NCBI GenBank assembly: GCA_002311915.1
Contig: DCAF01000040.1
Coordinates: 79,365-90,215, forward strand
DNA: 10,851 bases
Direction of reading: 5' to 3'
From: Sulfurovum sp. UBA1140
Lineage (GTDB): Bacteria > Campylobacterota > Campylobacteria > Campylobacterales > Sulfurovaceae
Made by a program: the position numbers and the translations under genes. Each line of letters starts with the position of its first letter. Position 1 is the first letter of the stretch. Shown piece by piece: positions 1-6,348 of this stretch. The notes under the pieces were generated by a model, which was not told where the DNA came from, did no database searches, and was given only the letters and a program-made list of their open reading frames with translations.

Positions 1-50
1 GCGAGGGACTGGAGAAGCATCCCACGGTGTGGTAACATAAATATCGTAGT
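1..50. other. Left-edge segment, GC-rich, no assignable gene
   Basis: The first 35 bases are about 60% G+C by hand count, well above the rest of the window. Two plus-strand frames reach stops here: frame 3 at TAA 33-35, after a tail reading EGLEKHPTVW, and frame 2 at TAA 37-39, after a tail reading RGTGEASHGVVT. Either could be the C-terminus of a gene that starts outside the window. Frame 1 stays open to about position 200, but its translation runs through the palindrome and the stem-loop and does not look like a protein. I recognise none of the three, so the identity of any upstream gene is undecided. Confidence 0.25.
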
Positions 51-80
51 AGTAGAGACAAGGCATGCCTTGTCTCTACT
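51..80. repeat. Perfect 30-bp palindrome with GTAGAGAC/GTCTCTAC arms
   Basis: Bases 51-80 equal their own reverse complement across all 30 positions, centred between 65 and 66 on GCATGC. Flanking bases 50 and 81 do not pair, so the element is sharply bounded. The outer arms read GTAGAGAC and GTCTCTAC. From memory, intergenic palindromes with these same outer arms and a variable centre recur in cyanobacteria, Bacteroidota and some sulfur bacteria. This points to a REP/MITE-like dispersed repeat, but only one copy is present here and the family assignment is unverified. There is no U-tract, so it is not a standard terminator. Confidence 0.75.
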
Positions 81-85
81 GAGTC

Positions 86-139
86 TAGTCAATCAAGCCT
101 CTTCCATATCCGTCAAGGATTGGAAGAGGTTATTGACTA
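86..139. other. Long imperfect stem-loop upstream of efp
   Basis: Pairing runs as follows: 86-93 with 132-139 (8 bp); G97-T130 wobble and A96-T131 after a C94-A95 bulge; 98-106 with 121-129 (9 bp, CCTCTTCCA/TGGAAGAGG); T107 bulged; 108-111 with 117-120 (4 bp). The loop is GTCAA at 112-116. About 23 pairs form in 54 bases. It begins 5 bp after the 30-bp palindrome. It could be a strong 3'-end structure of an upstream transcript, although the closest T-rich stretch is about 10 bases downstream, or the other half of a compound repeat. It lies upstream of the predicted efp promoter, so it is probably not in the efp leader. Confidence 0.6.
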
Positions 140-202
140 TAATCCTCTATTTTAGTATAGGTCTAGCATTATACACAAGCATCCATCAATATCAATAGAT
201 TA

Positions 203-211
203 TGATATAAT
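203..211 (+). promoter_or_regulatory. efp promoter (extended -10)
   Basis: A perfect TATAAT at 206-211 is preceded by TG at 203-204, one base before the hexamer, giving an extended -10. No -35 consensus is seen 17 bp upstream, which fits sigma70 promoters of Campylobacterota, where the -35 is weak or absent. Transcription would start near 217-219. The short leader carries the ribosome binding site AAGGAG (225-230), 8 bases before the efp ATG. Confidence 0.7.
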
Positions 212-238
212 TCACAAAAAAATTAAGGAGTTCTCGAT

Positions 239-805
239 ATGGCAGTAATCTCAATGGGAGACATTAAAAAAGGTGTCCGATTAGAATTAGATGGAAATCC
301 ATTTAGAGTAACAGATTTTCAACATGTTAAACCAGGTAAAGGTGCAGCTTTTGTTCGATGTAAAATCAAAAACCTCTCGACAGGTAAAGTAATTGATAAA
401 ACCATCCATGCAGGTGATAAATTTGAAATACCTGACTTAGAGCAGACCACCATGCAGTATCTTTATGATGATGGTGATATGCTACAATTTATGGACACCA
501 CCACTTATGACCAAATTGGTCTAACTCACGAGCAAGTAGGAAAAGATACCTTTAACTTTATGATAGATGGTATGGAAGCAGACATTCTATTTCACAATGG
601 CAAAGCCATCTCGGTCGAGATTCCACAAACTGCTGTTTATGAAGTAGTCGAGACACCACCTAACTTCAAGGGTGACTCACAAGGTGGTAAAAAACCTGCA
701 ACACTCGATTCTGGAGCCGTGGTTCAAGTTCCATTCTTTATTTTAGAGGGTCAAAAAATTGTGGTTGATACCATTGAAGGTAAATACCTAGAAAAAGCGA
801 AATAG
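239..805 (+). CDS. efp: Elongation factor P
   Basis: EF-P binds between the P and E sites of stalled ribosomes and promotes peptide bonds at polyproline stretches. The protein is 188 residues, the usual full length. The N-terminal KOW-like domain (about 1-64) carries the HVKPGKGAAF loop. Lys34 in PGKG aligns with the Lys34 that receives beta-lysylation in E. coli EF-P, so a lysine-type rather than an arginine-rhamnose modification is expected. Two OB-fold domains follow, with the conserved late segment GDSQGGKKPATLDSGAVVQVP (written here as the region 144-164) and a C-terminus reading VDTIEGKYLEKAK. The ATG start is supported by AAGGAG 8 bases upstream. No modification enzyme (EpmA/EpmB) gene is in the window. 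The gene stands alone between its own promoter and a hairpin after the stop. Confidence 0.98.
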   Translation: MAVISMGDIKKGVRLELDGNPFRVTDFQHVKPGKGAAFVRCKIKNLSTGKVIDKTIHAGDKFEIPDLEQTTMQYLYDDGDMLQFMDTTTYDQIGLTHEQVGKDTFNFMIDGMEADILFHNGKAISVEIPQTAVYEVVETPPNFKGDSQGGKKPATLDSGAVVQVPFFILEGQKIVVDTIEGKYLEKAK

Positions 806-812
806 ATTCATA

Positions 813-829
813 GACACCTTTTAGGTGTC
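813..829 (+). terminator. Putative efp terminator hairpin
   Basis: GACACCT (813-819) pairs perfectly with AGGTGTC (823-829) around a TTT loop, 7 bases after the efp stop codon. The following bases are pyrimidine-rich (CCTCCTCTTT) rather than a clean T run, so termination may be incomplete. Its position right after efp, before an AT-rich spacer, supports a transcript end. Confidence 0.5.
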
Positions 830-840
830 ACCTCCTCTTT

Positions 841-1014
841 AACCCTAAACAACAACTTCTCACTTATTATATTAATTTTATCATTGTAGTAAAATCTAAA
901 TATTTATTTTAAAAAAACTTTAAGTATTATATAACGCAAAACAGAGTAATATTTTAATATATTAAAATAATATTAAAATAAATTTTTATATTTATTTCAA
1001 AAGGAAAATACAAA
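841..1014. other. AT-rich spacer with AT palindrome and tandem motif
   Basis: This gap is almost entirely A/T. It contains a perfect 20-bp A/T palindrome at 950-969 and two copies of ATTAAAATAA spaced 11 bp apart (961-970 and 972-981). No convincing small ORF is visible. It must hold the promoter of the barrel/lipoprotein unit. TATAAC at 930-935 is a possible -10, but in such AT-rich sequence the match has little weight. The ribosome binding site AAGGA (1001-1005) lies 9 bases before the ATG at 1015. Confidence 0.4.
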
Positions 1015-1539
1015 ATGTTTAAGAGAACACTATTAACAATTATAATTTTAAGTAGCTTAAACCATGCAGAAGACTCATTTAGTTCAGAACAGTTTTTAGG
1101 TATAGAAGCAGGATATGGCACGGTTCAATCAAGAAATGTTATCGGTATTCAAGAATCAGACAAAGGGGTCGAGTTTGGTTTTAGAATAGGAGCCCAGAAC
1201 CAAGAGTGGCGAACCACCATTTCGGCACATGCCTTTAGTAAAAATAGTCAAGAGTATTTTAGAACGCTACTTATGTTTGATAAATTTGTTTGGTCAAGCC
1301 ATTACAAAAAAGATGATGTTGTCTTTAAGCCCTACCTTGGGGGACATGTCGGATGGCTAAAATACAGCAGCAAAAGTGGTATCGAAGACAGTGGTTTCCT
1401 CTATGGAGGTCAAGCTGGAATCGCATGGAATGTCATGAGAGAGGTTGATTTTGACCTAGGATACCGATACTCATTTTCTGATGTACATAGCGTTGATGAT
1501 ATTGGTAGTGTTGTCTTTGCTGTTAACTATTTATATTAA
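1015..1539 (+). CDS. Small exported beta-barrel-type outer-membrane protein
   Basis: This 174-residue protein has a signal peptide at about 1-18 (KR, then a hydrophobic stretch, predicted cleavage after NHA). The mature part alternates polar and hydrophobic residues, is rich in Gly and aromatics, and contains barrel-like turns such as YLGGHVGW and DLGYRYSF. It ends in Tyr (VNYLY), matching the C-terminal aromatic signal read by the BAM complex. Length and pattern fit an 8-stranded OMP_b-brl/OmpA-barrel-like protein. There are no cysteines and no recognisable enzyme motif. The function is unknown. It is followed after 15 bp by a large lipoprotein gene with its own ribosome binding site, so the two are probably co-transcribed and may act together at the outer membrane. 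The ATG is supported by AAGGA 9 bases upstream. Confidence 0.7.
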   Translation: MFKRTLLTIIILSSLNHAEDSFSSEQFLGIEAGYGTVQSRNVIGIQESDKGVEFGFRIGAQNQEWRTTISAHAFSKNSQEYFRTLLMFDKFVWSSHYKKDDVVFKPYLGGHVGWLKYSSKSGIEDSGFLYGGQAGIAWNVMREVDFDLGYRYSFSDVHSVDDIGSVVFAVNYLY

Positions 1540-1554
1540 AAAAAGGATTCAAAA

Positions 1555-3402
1555 ATGAGATACTATTTTATAAAGTTCAACCTACTCCTCTTAATCACGT
1601 TATTGCTTAATGCCTGTGGTGGAGAGACAACATCAGCCACCTCTTCAGGAGGAGAACTCTTGATTGAGACCAAACGAACCCTAATAGGTAGCAATCAAAA
1701 AGAGTTTTTTATCGAATTTGCAATAGAAAACCACTATATTGATGATATAGAGGTAGAACTATCAGACATATCTGTAGAGATAGAGTCATGTAATACCAAA
1801 AAAAGCTTTCCCGATACTCCTAAACTTGAGCAATCTTATCTTCTCTCATCAATGATTAATTTTGCTACAGCATGTACCCCAACAGGCTACAAAGTTAAAG
1901 CCACTCAAAAGCTGACCTATGAGGGTAAATCAAATCATCTTCCTTATGAATCAGAACTCATCGAAATAACACCCGATGACAACATAACCTTTGAAGATAA
2001 AAATACTGTTTTTGATTATGATATTGAACTTAGAGCCATTAATGGAAGTTCAAAAATTGAGCTTAACACCACCAAACGATACAAACTCTCATTAAACAAT
2101 CAAGATACCAACTCAAGTGTTTTTAACACCAATTCAGACTTTCAAGAAGAGAATGTTGACCTTATTATCATAGAAAGTACGGATGCCTCTAAGATACAAC
2201 TCATTGAACCAAGTAACTATCTAACCAATAACGAAGAGGCAACCACCCAACTTACTTTTGAGAATATCAGTGATGTGGATTTGTATATTAGAACCTATGA
2301 CACCTCAGGAGTTGTAAATTTAAATGTAGTTATTGAGTATACCAATAACAGAGGTGAGAAGCATAAAATAGAGACAACAACCTCTCTAACAATTTTATCA
2401 GGAGAGCCAACTGCATTCTCAATCAATAGTGCAGGAACCATCTATAACCCCAAAACTAAATGGTTTGAGCAGAAGTTTTTAATATCTGCTTCGGATAAAT
2501 ATAACAATACGCTTAATATTAAATCAAAAATTAATATTAGTGCCATGGCAGACTTTACAAGAGACATTAATGGAAATAGACTCATTCATGGAAAATATAA
2601 CAATCTTACTCAAGATATTAAAGGTGAACTTATTGCCGACAAAGAGACTAATAGTGCTATATTTAGAGCAAACATTAAATACTTTACAGATAATATTATT
2701 GATAATGATAGAGATTTTTTGCTACTATTTGGAGATGTCAATGCTAGTGAAGCATTAGGAAAATGGGACATTGATGCTTATCATACAGATATGACACTAA
2801 ATTTAATAGATAGCTATCAAGGTAATAGCCATAATAATTTAGGATTTGCCATAGGGCATAACTATCTTAATGAGATATGTAGCAGTGAATCAAAGGAGTG
2901 GGAACTTAAAATTGACTCTACCGATGGAACCTATCAATTAGACAATGAAGGAAAAACCTATGTTACCCTAAAATTTCCTGTATATATGATTGGTAAAAAA
3001 ATAGCCTTAAGTGTTAATTTCTCAGGTAAAGACTTACGAAGTGGAGAGGTACATTTTGAAACACTCCATAGTTTTGAAGGGGTTAAAGTACCAGAGACAA
3101 TTAACATAGATGCCAACACAACTACTTCTACCATAGAGAGCTTCTCTTTTGAGGTTGATACAGGTACAGAAGATAGATATTTTGTAAAAAATGCAGAAGT
3201 CTATTGTAAGATAGTAGCCAAGAATGTAGAGTATAAATGGTTGTCTAAAAATAGAGAGATAAAAACGCTTTCAGACTGTATGGCTAACGAAGATGGAGAG
3301 ATAGCTTATGGTATCATTCGAGTAGATCTCATAGATTTAGAAAAGAGTGGTACGCTTACTTTTGAAAGATGTCAAGTTGATGACTTTATCGATGCTTTCT
3401 AA
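1555..3402 (+). CDS. Large surface/periplasmic lipoprotein of unknown function
   Basis: The 615-residue protein starts with a lipoprotein signal: MRYYFIKF, a Leu-rich core, then lipobox LNAC with Cys21 as the predicted lipidation site, followed by GGETTSATSSGG. The residue after Cys is Gly, not Asp, so inner-membrane retention by the classical +2 rule is not indicated. The mature part is Asn/Thr/Ser/Asp-rich and beta-prone. A segment at about 282-332 (LSGEPTAFSIN to the DKYNNTLNIKSKINISA stretch) resembles the strand pattern of bacterial Ig-like (Big_1-type) domains, but this is inferred by eye. Apart from Cys21 there are six cysteines (79, 107, 442, 551, 575, 606), an even number suggesting disulfides. 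No catalytic motif is seen. The ribosome binding site AAAAGGA lies 8 bases before the ATG, and the stop is followed by a strong terminator. It may form an outer-membrane pair with the upstream barrel protein. Confidence 0.75.
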   Translation: MRYYFIKFNLLLLITLLLNACGGETTSATSSGGELLIETKRTLIGSNQKEFFIEFAIENHYIDDIEVELSDISVEIESCNTKKSFPDTPKLEQSYLLSSMINFATACTPTGYKVKATQKLTYEGKSNHLPYESELIEITPDDNITFEDKNTVFDYDIELRAINGSSKIELNTTKRYKLSLNNQDTNSSVFNTNSDFQEENVDLIIIESTDASKIQLIEPSNYLTNNEEATTQLTFENISDVDLYIRTYDTSGVVNLNVVIEYTNNRGEKHKIETTTSLTILSGEPTAFSINSAGTIYNPKTKWFEQKFLISASDKYNNTLNIKSKINISAMADFTRDINGNRLIHGKYNNLTQDIKGELIADKETNSAIFRANIKYFTDNIIDNDRDFLLLFGDVNASEALGKWDIDAYHTDMTLNLIDSYQGNSHNNLGFAIGHNYLNEICSSESKEWELKIDSTDGTYQLDNEGKTYVTLKFPVYMIGKKIALSVNFSGKDLRSGEVHFETLHSFEGVKVPETINIDANTTTSTIESFSFEVDTGTEDRYFVKNAEVYCKIVAKNVEYKWLSKNREIKTLSDCMANEDGEIAYGIIRVDLIDLEKSGTLTFERCQVDDFIDAF

Positions 3403-3406
3403 AAAG

Positions 3407-3432
3407 TAAAAGAGCAATCTTTTGCTCTTTTA
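3407..3432. terminator. Rho-independent terminator after the lipoprotein gene
   Basis: TAAAAGAGCAA (3407-3417) pairs perfectly with TTGCTCTTTTA (3422-3432), an 11-bp stem with a TCTT loop. The A-rich 5' side and T-rich 3' side give the classic shape, which would also work on the opposite strand. It begins 4 bases after the lipoprotein stop and isolates that unit from serS. Confidence 0.85.
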
Positions 3433-3455
3433 TCAAACTATTCTCTTCTTTTCAC

Positions 3456-3461
3456 TATAAT
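3456..3461 (+). promoter_or_regulatory. serS promoter (-10 box)
   Basis: A perfect TATAAT lies 28 bases before the serS ATG and just after the terminator of the previous unit. No -35 match is seen. Transcription would start near 3468, giving a leader of about 20 nt, too short for a T-box or other leader riboswitch. The ribosome binding site is weak (TTAGG at 3476-3480). Confidence 0.6.
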
Positions 3462-3489
3462 TTCAAAAACTATTCTTAGGTAACCCATT

Positions 3490-4734
3490 ATGATTGATTT
3501 AAAATATCTACAAAAAAATTTCGATGAAGCCAGTGTAAAATTGGCAAAAAAAGGTGTTGATGGTGAGACACTTGAAGAGCTTAAAACCCTCTTTGCCAAT
3601 CTTAAAGAGGTTAATTCTACACTAGAAGTCTCTAAAGCAGAACAAAATAAAATGTCAAAACTCTTTGGTCAATATAAACGAGAAGGCAAAGATGTAGCTG
3701 AACTTAAAGCCAAAGTTGATGCCAATAAAGAGATTATTTCAACCCTTCAAACCAAAGCCAATGTTGCCAATGTTGCTCTTCAAAATATCGCGTTAGCCAT
3801 GCCAAACTTTCCCGATGATTCCGTTCCCCATGGAGCAGATGAGAGTGATAATATTGAGCTTAAAAGAGTTATGAAGCCTAGAGTCTTTGATTTTGAACCC
3901 AAAGAGCATTGGGCATTGGCAGAGATGAATGGATGGATAGATTTTGAACGCGGTGTCAAACTGGCAAAAAGCCGTTTCTCGGTTCTTCGAGGGGATGCGG
4001 CTAGAATGGAACGTGCCTTAATTAACTTCTTTTTAGACTGTAATGCTAAAAAAGGTTTTGAAGAGGTATGTGTTCCTTTTATTAACAATGCCAGCATGCT
4101 ACAAGGAACAGGTCAACTGCCAAAATTTGGTGATGACCTTTTTAAAATAGAGGGTGAAGAGCTTTATCTTATTCCCACAGCAGAAGTCCCTTTGACCAAC
4201 CTTTATAATGATGAGATTTTAACGGCTAAAGAGCTACCTATTCTCTTAACAGGATATACTCCATGCTTTAGAAAAGAGGCAGGAAGTGCAGGACGAGACA
4301 CCCGTGGTATGATTAGACAACATCAATTTGATAAAGTAGAGATGGTTGCCATTGCCAATCCCAATCAGAGTGCTGAAATATTTAAAATGATGGTAGAGAA
4401 TGCCTCGGATATTCTAACACAACTAGGACTTCCTCATAGAGTTGTTGAACTTTGTGGTGGAGATTTAGGATTCTCGGCTGCAATGACCATTGACCTTGAA
4501 GTTTGGTTACCTGGGCAAAACAAATATCGTGAAATTAGCTCTATCTCTAATACCAAAGAGTTTCAAGCCAGACGTGCAAAAATAAGATTTAAAGATAATA
4601 AGAAAAATAGCTTGGTACATACCCTTAATGGTTCTGCATTGGCAGTAGGAAGAACCCTTGTCGCCATTATGGAAAACTACCAAAATTCTGATGGCAGTAT
4701 AAATACTCCTGAAGTGTTAAAAAAATATATGTAA
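3490..4734 (+). CDS. serS: Seryl-tRNA synthetase
   Basis: This class II enzyme charges tRNA-Ser (and tRNA-Sec) with serine in the cytoplasm. At 414 residues it is normal bacterial length. The N-terminal 1-105 is the long antiparallel coiled-coil arm (Lys/Glu/Leu-rich) that grips the long variable arm of tRNA-Ser. The catalytic core contains IPTAEVPLTN (TAE at 230-232, serine pocket), motif 2 at about 258-286 (PCFRKEAGSAGRDTRGM followed by QHQFDKVEM) and motif 3 at about 380-398 (NGSALAVGRTLVAIMENYQ). The C-terminal tail reads INTPEVLKKYM. All class II motifs are intact. It begins with MIDLKYLQKN, typical of the family, so this ATG is secure despite a weak ribosome binding site. It is a single-gene unit convergent with the cytochrome gene. 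Confidence 0.98.
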   Translation: MIDLKYLQKNFDEASVKLAKKGVDGETLEELKTLFANLKEVNSTLEVSKAEQNKMSKLFGQYKREGKDVAELKAKVDANKEIISTLQTKANVANVALQNIALAMPNFPDDSVPHGADESDNIELKRVMKPRVFDFEPKEHWALAEMNGWIDFERGVKLAKSRFSVLRGDAARMERALINFFLDCNAKKGFEEVCVPFINNASMLQGTGQLPKFGDDLFKIEGEELYLIPTAEVPLTNLYNDEILTAKELPILLTGYTPCFRKEAGSAGRDTRGMIRQHQFDKVEMVAIANPNQSAEIFKMMVENASDILTQLGLPHRVVELCGGDLGFSAAMTIDLEVWLPGQNKYREISSISNTKEFQARRAKIRFKDNKKNSLVHTLNGSALAVGRTLVAIMENYQNSDGSINTPEVLKKYM

Positions 4735-4738
4735 TACA

Positions 4739-4762
4739 CTATTCCCACCAGTGTGGGAGTAG
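4739..4762. terminator. Convergent hairpin between serS and the cytochrome gene
   Basis: CTATTCCCAC (4739-4748) pairs with GTGGGAGTAG (4753-4762), a 10-bp stem with one G-T wobble and a CAGT loop. It fills the 29-bp gap between two convergent genes and could serve both. Neither side has a long T run, so it is a candidate bidirectional terminator only. Confidence 0.55.
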
Positions 4763-4763
4763 A

Positions 4764-5063
4764 CTACTTTAACGTGGCAATATACTCTGCCACGGCTTTG
4801 ATATCCTCATCACTCATGGTATCCACTTGACCCTTCATTGCTGTTCCCATCTTATAAAGATTTAAAGTTCCAGCTCGGTATTCCTTAAGCTGTTTAATGG
4901 TTTTAGCCATGCTTTCACCTGCAATAAGAGCAGATTTTCCCAATGCTTTTTTCTGACCATTCGCACCATGACACCCTGCACACTTTTTAAAAAGTTCCGC
5001 CCCATCAGCCATAGCTAGTGCGCTGAAGCCAACTAATATGAGTGATAATGCAATTTTTTTCAT
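4764..5063 (-). CDS. Periplasmic monohaem cytochrome c (c553-like)
   Basis: This 99-residue class I cytochrome c has a Sec signal peptide at about 1-19 (MKK, hydrophobic core, cleavage after ALAMA). The single haem-attachment motif is CAGCH (Cys28, Cys31, His32). Met76 in the GTAMKGQ segment is the likely distal haem ligand, with Met72 a less likely alternative. The C-terminal helix MSDEDIKAVAEYIATLK is the standard closing helix of the family. The mature protein is about 80 residues. It is a soluble electron carrier in the periplasm, such as those shuttling electrons from the bc1 complex or sulfur-oxidising enzymes to a terminal oxidase. The exact partner cannot be read from this context. 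The ribosome binding site AGGAGA (complement of 5069-5074) supports the start. It is monocistronic, convergent with serS and divergent from the YfaZ-like gene. Confidence 0.93.
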   Translation of the reverse strand: MKKIALSLILVGFSALAMADGAELFKKCAGCHGANGQKKALGKSALIAGESMAKTIKQLKEYRAGTLNLYKMGTAMKGQVDTMSDEDIKAVAEYIATLK

Positions 5064-5115
5064 TGTTTTCTCCTAAAATAATTTGTTTTCAATTATGGTA
5101 AAATAATATAAATTA

Positions 5116-5121
5116 ATTATA
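5116..5121 (-). promoter_or_regulatory. Possible cytochrome c promoter (-10)
   Basis: The minus strand reads TATAAT across 5121-5116, 52 bases upstream of the cytochrome ATG. It has neither a TG extension nor a -35 match, and the 150-bp divergent spacer is very AT-rich, so a chance match is possible. Confidence 0.35.
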
Positions 5122-5179
5122 ATTGTACTTTGTATAAAAATCGTGGAAAATCTCTCTTTATTTTGAATAAAATATTATA

Positions 5180-5188
5180 TGCTATAAT
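5180..5188 (+). promoter_or_regulatory. Promoter of the YfaZ-like/gmhB unit (extended -10)
   Basis: TATAAT at 5183-5188 has TG at 5180-5181, one base before the hexamer, the same extended -10 form as at efp. No properly spaced -35 is seen. Transcription would start near 5195, leaving a very short leader with the strong ribosome binding site AAGGAGAG (5201-5208) before the ATG at 5213. Confidence 0.65.
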
Positions 5189-5212
5189 AACATAAATAAC
5201 AAGGAGAGATAG

Positions 5213-5818
5213 ATGTTTAAAAAGATAGTAATTATATCCATTTTAGGTTCAAGTATGTTGTTGGCTCAAAGTAGTGCAGGAATTAACATTACAGAAGATG
5301 ATCTAGAGATAGAGGGAATATTAGATTCAAGAAATCTAGCAGCACTACAAACCAGTAGCACTATTTTTCAAGCCGATGTTAATTTCTTAAATATTGATAG
5401 TCCCAGAAAAAAGGCAAAAATGATTGGTCTAGGTGTAGGAGCCACCAATAAATTAGAAGGGGTTGAGGGTATTGAACTGACTTTTGGTGCTAAATTTATA
5501 TGGAGTAGCGTTGATGGTGCTTATGATGATGAGAGCTTTACAGCCCTACCACTCATGGCAAAAATACGTTATGCTTTTCCCCCATTAATGTTTAATATTC
5601 CCCCTATATCTCTGGAAGGTAAAGCACTCTATGCCCCAAGAGCTTTAGCATTTGGTGACTCTGAAAACTACAGTGAATTTAGATTTACAGCAGATATTGA
5701 GATGATAGAGAATGTCAAAGTTTATGTGGGGTATAGAAACATTGTAACAGGATACAAACTCAAAGATGACTATGTTTTTGACAACGGTTTTTATGGTGGA
5801 TTAAAGTTTACCTATTAA
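5213..5818 (+). CDS. YfaZ-like outer-membrane beta-barrel protein
   Basis: This 201-residue exported protein has a signal peptide at about 1-18 (MFKK, hydrophobic core, cleavage near MLLA/QSS). The mature part has amphipathic beta-strands rich in Gly and aromatics, and ends with FYGGLKFTY, an aromatic-terminated BAM signal. The middle block, with GLGVGATNKLEGVEGIELTFGAKF (positions 72-95) and LPLMAKIRYAFPP, resembles YfaZ-family outer-membrane proteins by eye. The family has no firmly established function, so the call rests on pattern similarity. The stop overlaps the start of gmhB by one base (TAATG), implying translational coupling between an outer-membrane protein and an LPS-heptose enzyme. 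A generic OMP_b-brl barrel is the alternative call. Confidence 0.65.
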   Translation: MFKKIVIISILGSSMLLAQSSAGINITEDDLEIEGILDSRNLAALQTSSTIFQADVNFLNIDSPRKKAKMIGLGVGATNKLEGVEGIELTFGAKFIWSSVDGAYDDESFTALPLMAKIRYAFPPLMFNIPPISLEGKALYAPRALAFGDSENYSEFRFTADIEMIENVKVYVGYRNIVTGYKLKDDYVFDNGFYGGLKFTY

Positions 5819-6348
5819 TGGACAAAAGAGCCATTTTTTTAGACCGTGACGGCATTATTAATGTCGACCACGGTTATGTTCACCAAATTAAAGATTTTGA
5901 ATTTACACCAAATATTATTGAACTGCTACACCTTTTTCAAAACAACCACTACAAACTTTTTATTGTTACCAACCAATCAGGAATTGGACGTGGATACTAT
6001 ACTTTGAATGATTTTAAAAAATTAACAACATGGATGATAGAGAGATTAAAAAAAGAGAACATTCTCATAGAAGAGGTACAGTTTTGTCCTCATGCTCCAG
6101 AGGTAAAATGCAGATGTAGAAAGCCTGAAATAGGTATGATAGAGGCATTGGTTAATAACCATAACGTAGATTTAAAAGAGTCATGGATGATAGGAGATAA
6201 ACAGAGTGATATTGACCTAGCGCATAATGCAAAGATAGGTCAAACCATTGCCATTGGTGATAGAGTGATTAAAAATTCAACCTACCACTTTTTGACGATT
6301 ACTCAATGTAATGCTTTTTTTAAAGCAAATCCAAAGAGGCTAACTTAA
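5818..6348 (+). CDS. gmhB: D-glycero-D-manno-heptose 1,7-bisphosphate 7-phosphatase
   Basis: GmhB removes the 7-phosphate of heptose bisphosphate in ADP-heptose synthesis for the LPS inner core. This HAD-superfamily protein has 176 residues. Motif I is FLDRDG (nucleophile Asp9, general acid Asp11). Motif II is VTNQSG (50-55), followed by GIGRGYY. The zinc loop has CPH (Cys90, His92) and CRC (Cys98, Cys100). CRKP supplies Lys102. Motif IV is GDKQSD (Asp127, Asp131). The loop between the two zinc pairs is shorter than in E. coli GmhB as I recall it. A histidinol-phosphate phosphatase of the same HAD subfamily is the main alternative, but hisB-type context is lacking. No strong ribosome binding site precedes the ATG; it probably relies on termination of the preceding gene through TAATG. 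It ends in a 4-bp convergent overlap with ftsH. Confidence 0.9.
   Translation: MDKRAIFLDRDGIINVDHGYVHQIKDFEFTPNIIELLHLFQNNHYKLFIVTNQSGIGRGYYTLNDFKKLTTWMIERLKKENILIEEVQFCPHAPEVKCRCRKPEIGMIEALVNNHNVDLKESWMIGDKQSDIDLAHNAKIGQTIAIGDRVIKNSTYHFLTITQCNAFFKANPKRLT

Noticed and set aside
1..200. Frame 1 open across the left edge
   Set aside because: The translation passes through the palindrome and stem-loop with no protein-like pattern; openness over about 66 codons is plausible by chance.
2540..2758. Plus-strand frame of 72 codons inside the lipoprotein gene
   Set aside because: It is out of frame with a gene carrying a clear lipobox and terminator, and has no supporting start signal.
3780..4097. 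Minus-strand open frame within serS
   Set aside because: It lies antisense to the conserved serS core, has no ribosome binding site and no family features.
6312..6327. TGCTTT/AAAGCA hairpin near the end of gmhB as a terminator
   Set aside because: It lies within the coding sequence over 20 bases before the stop, has a short A/T stem and no following T run.
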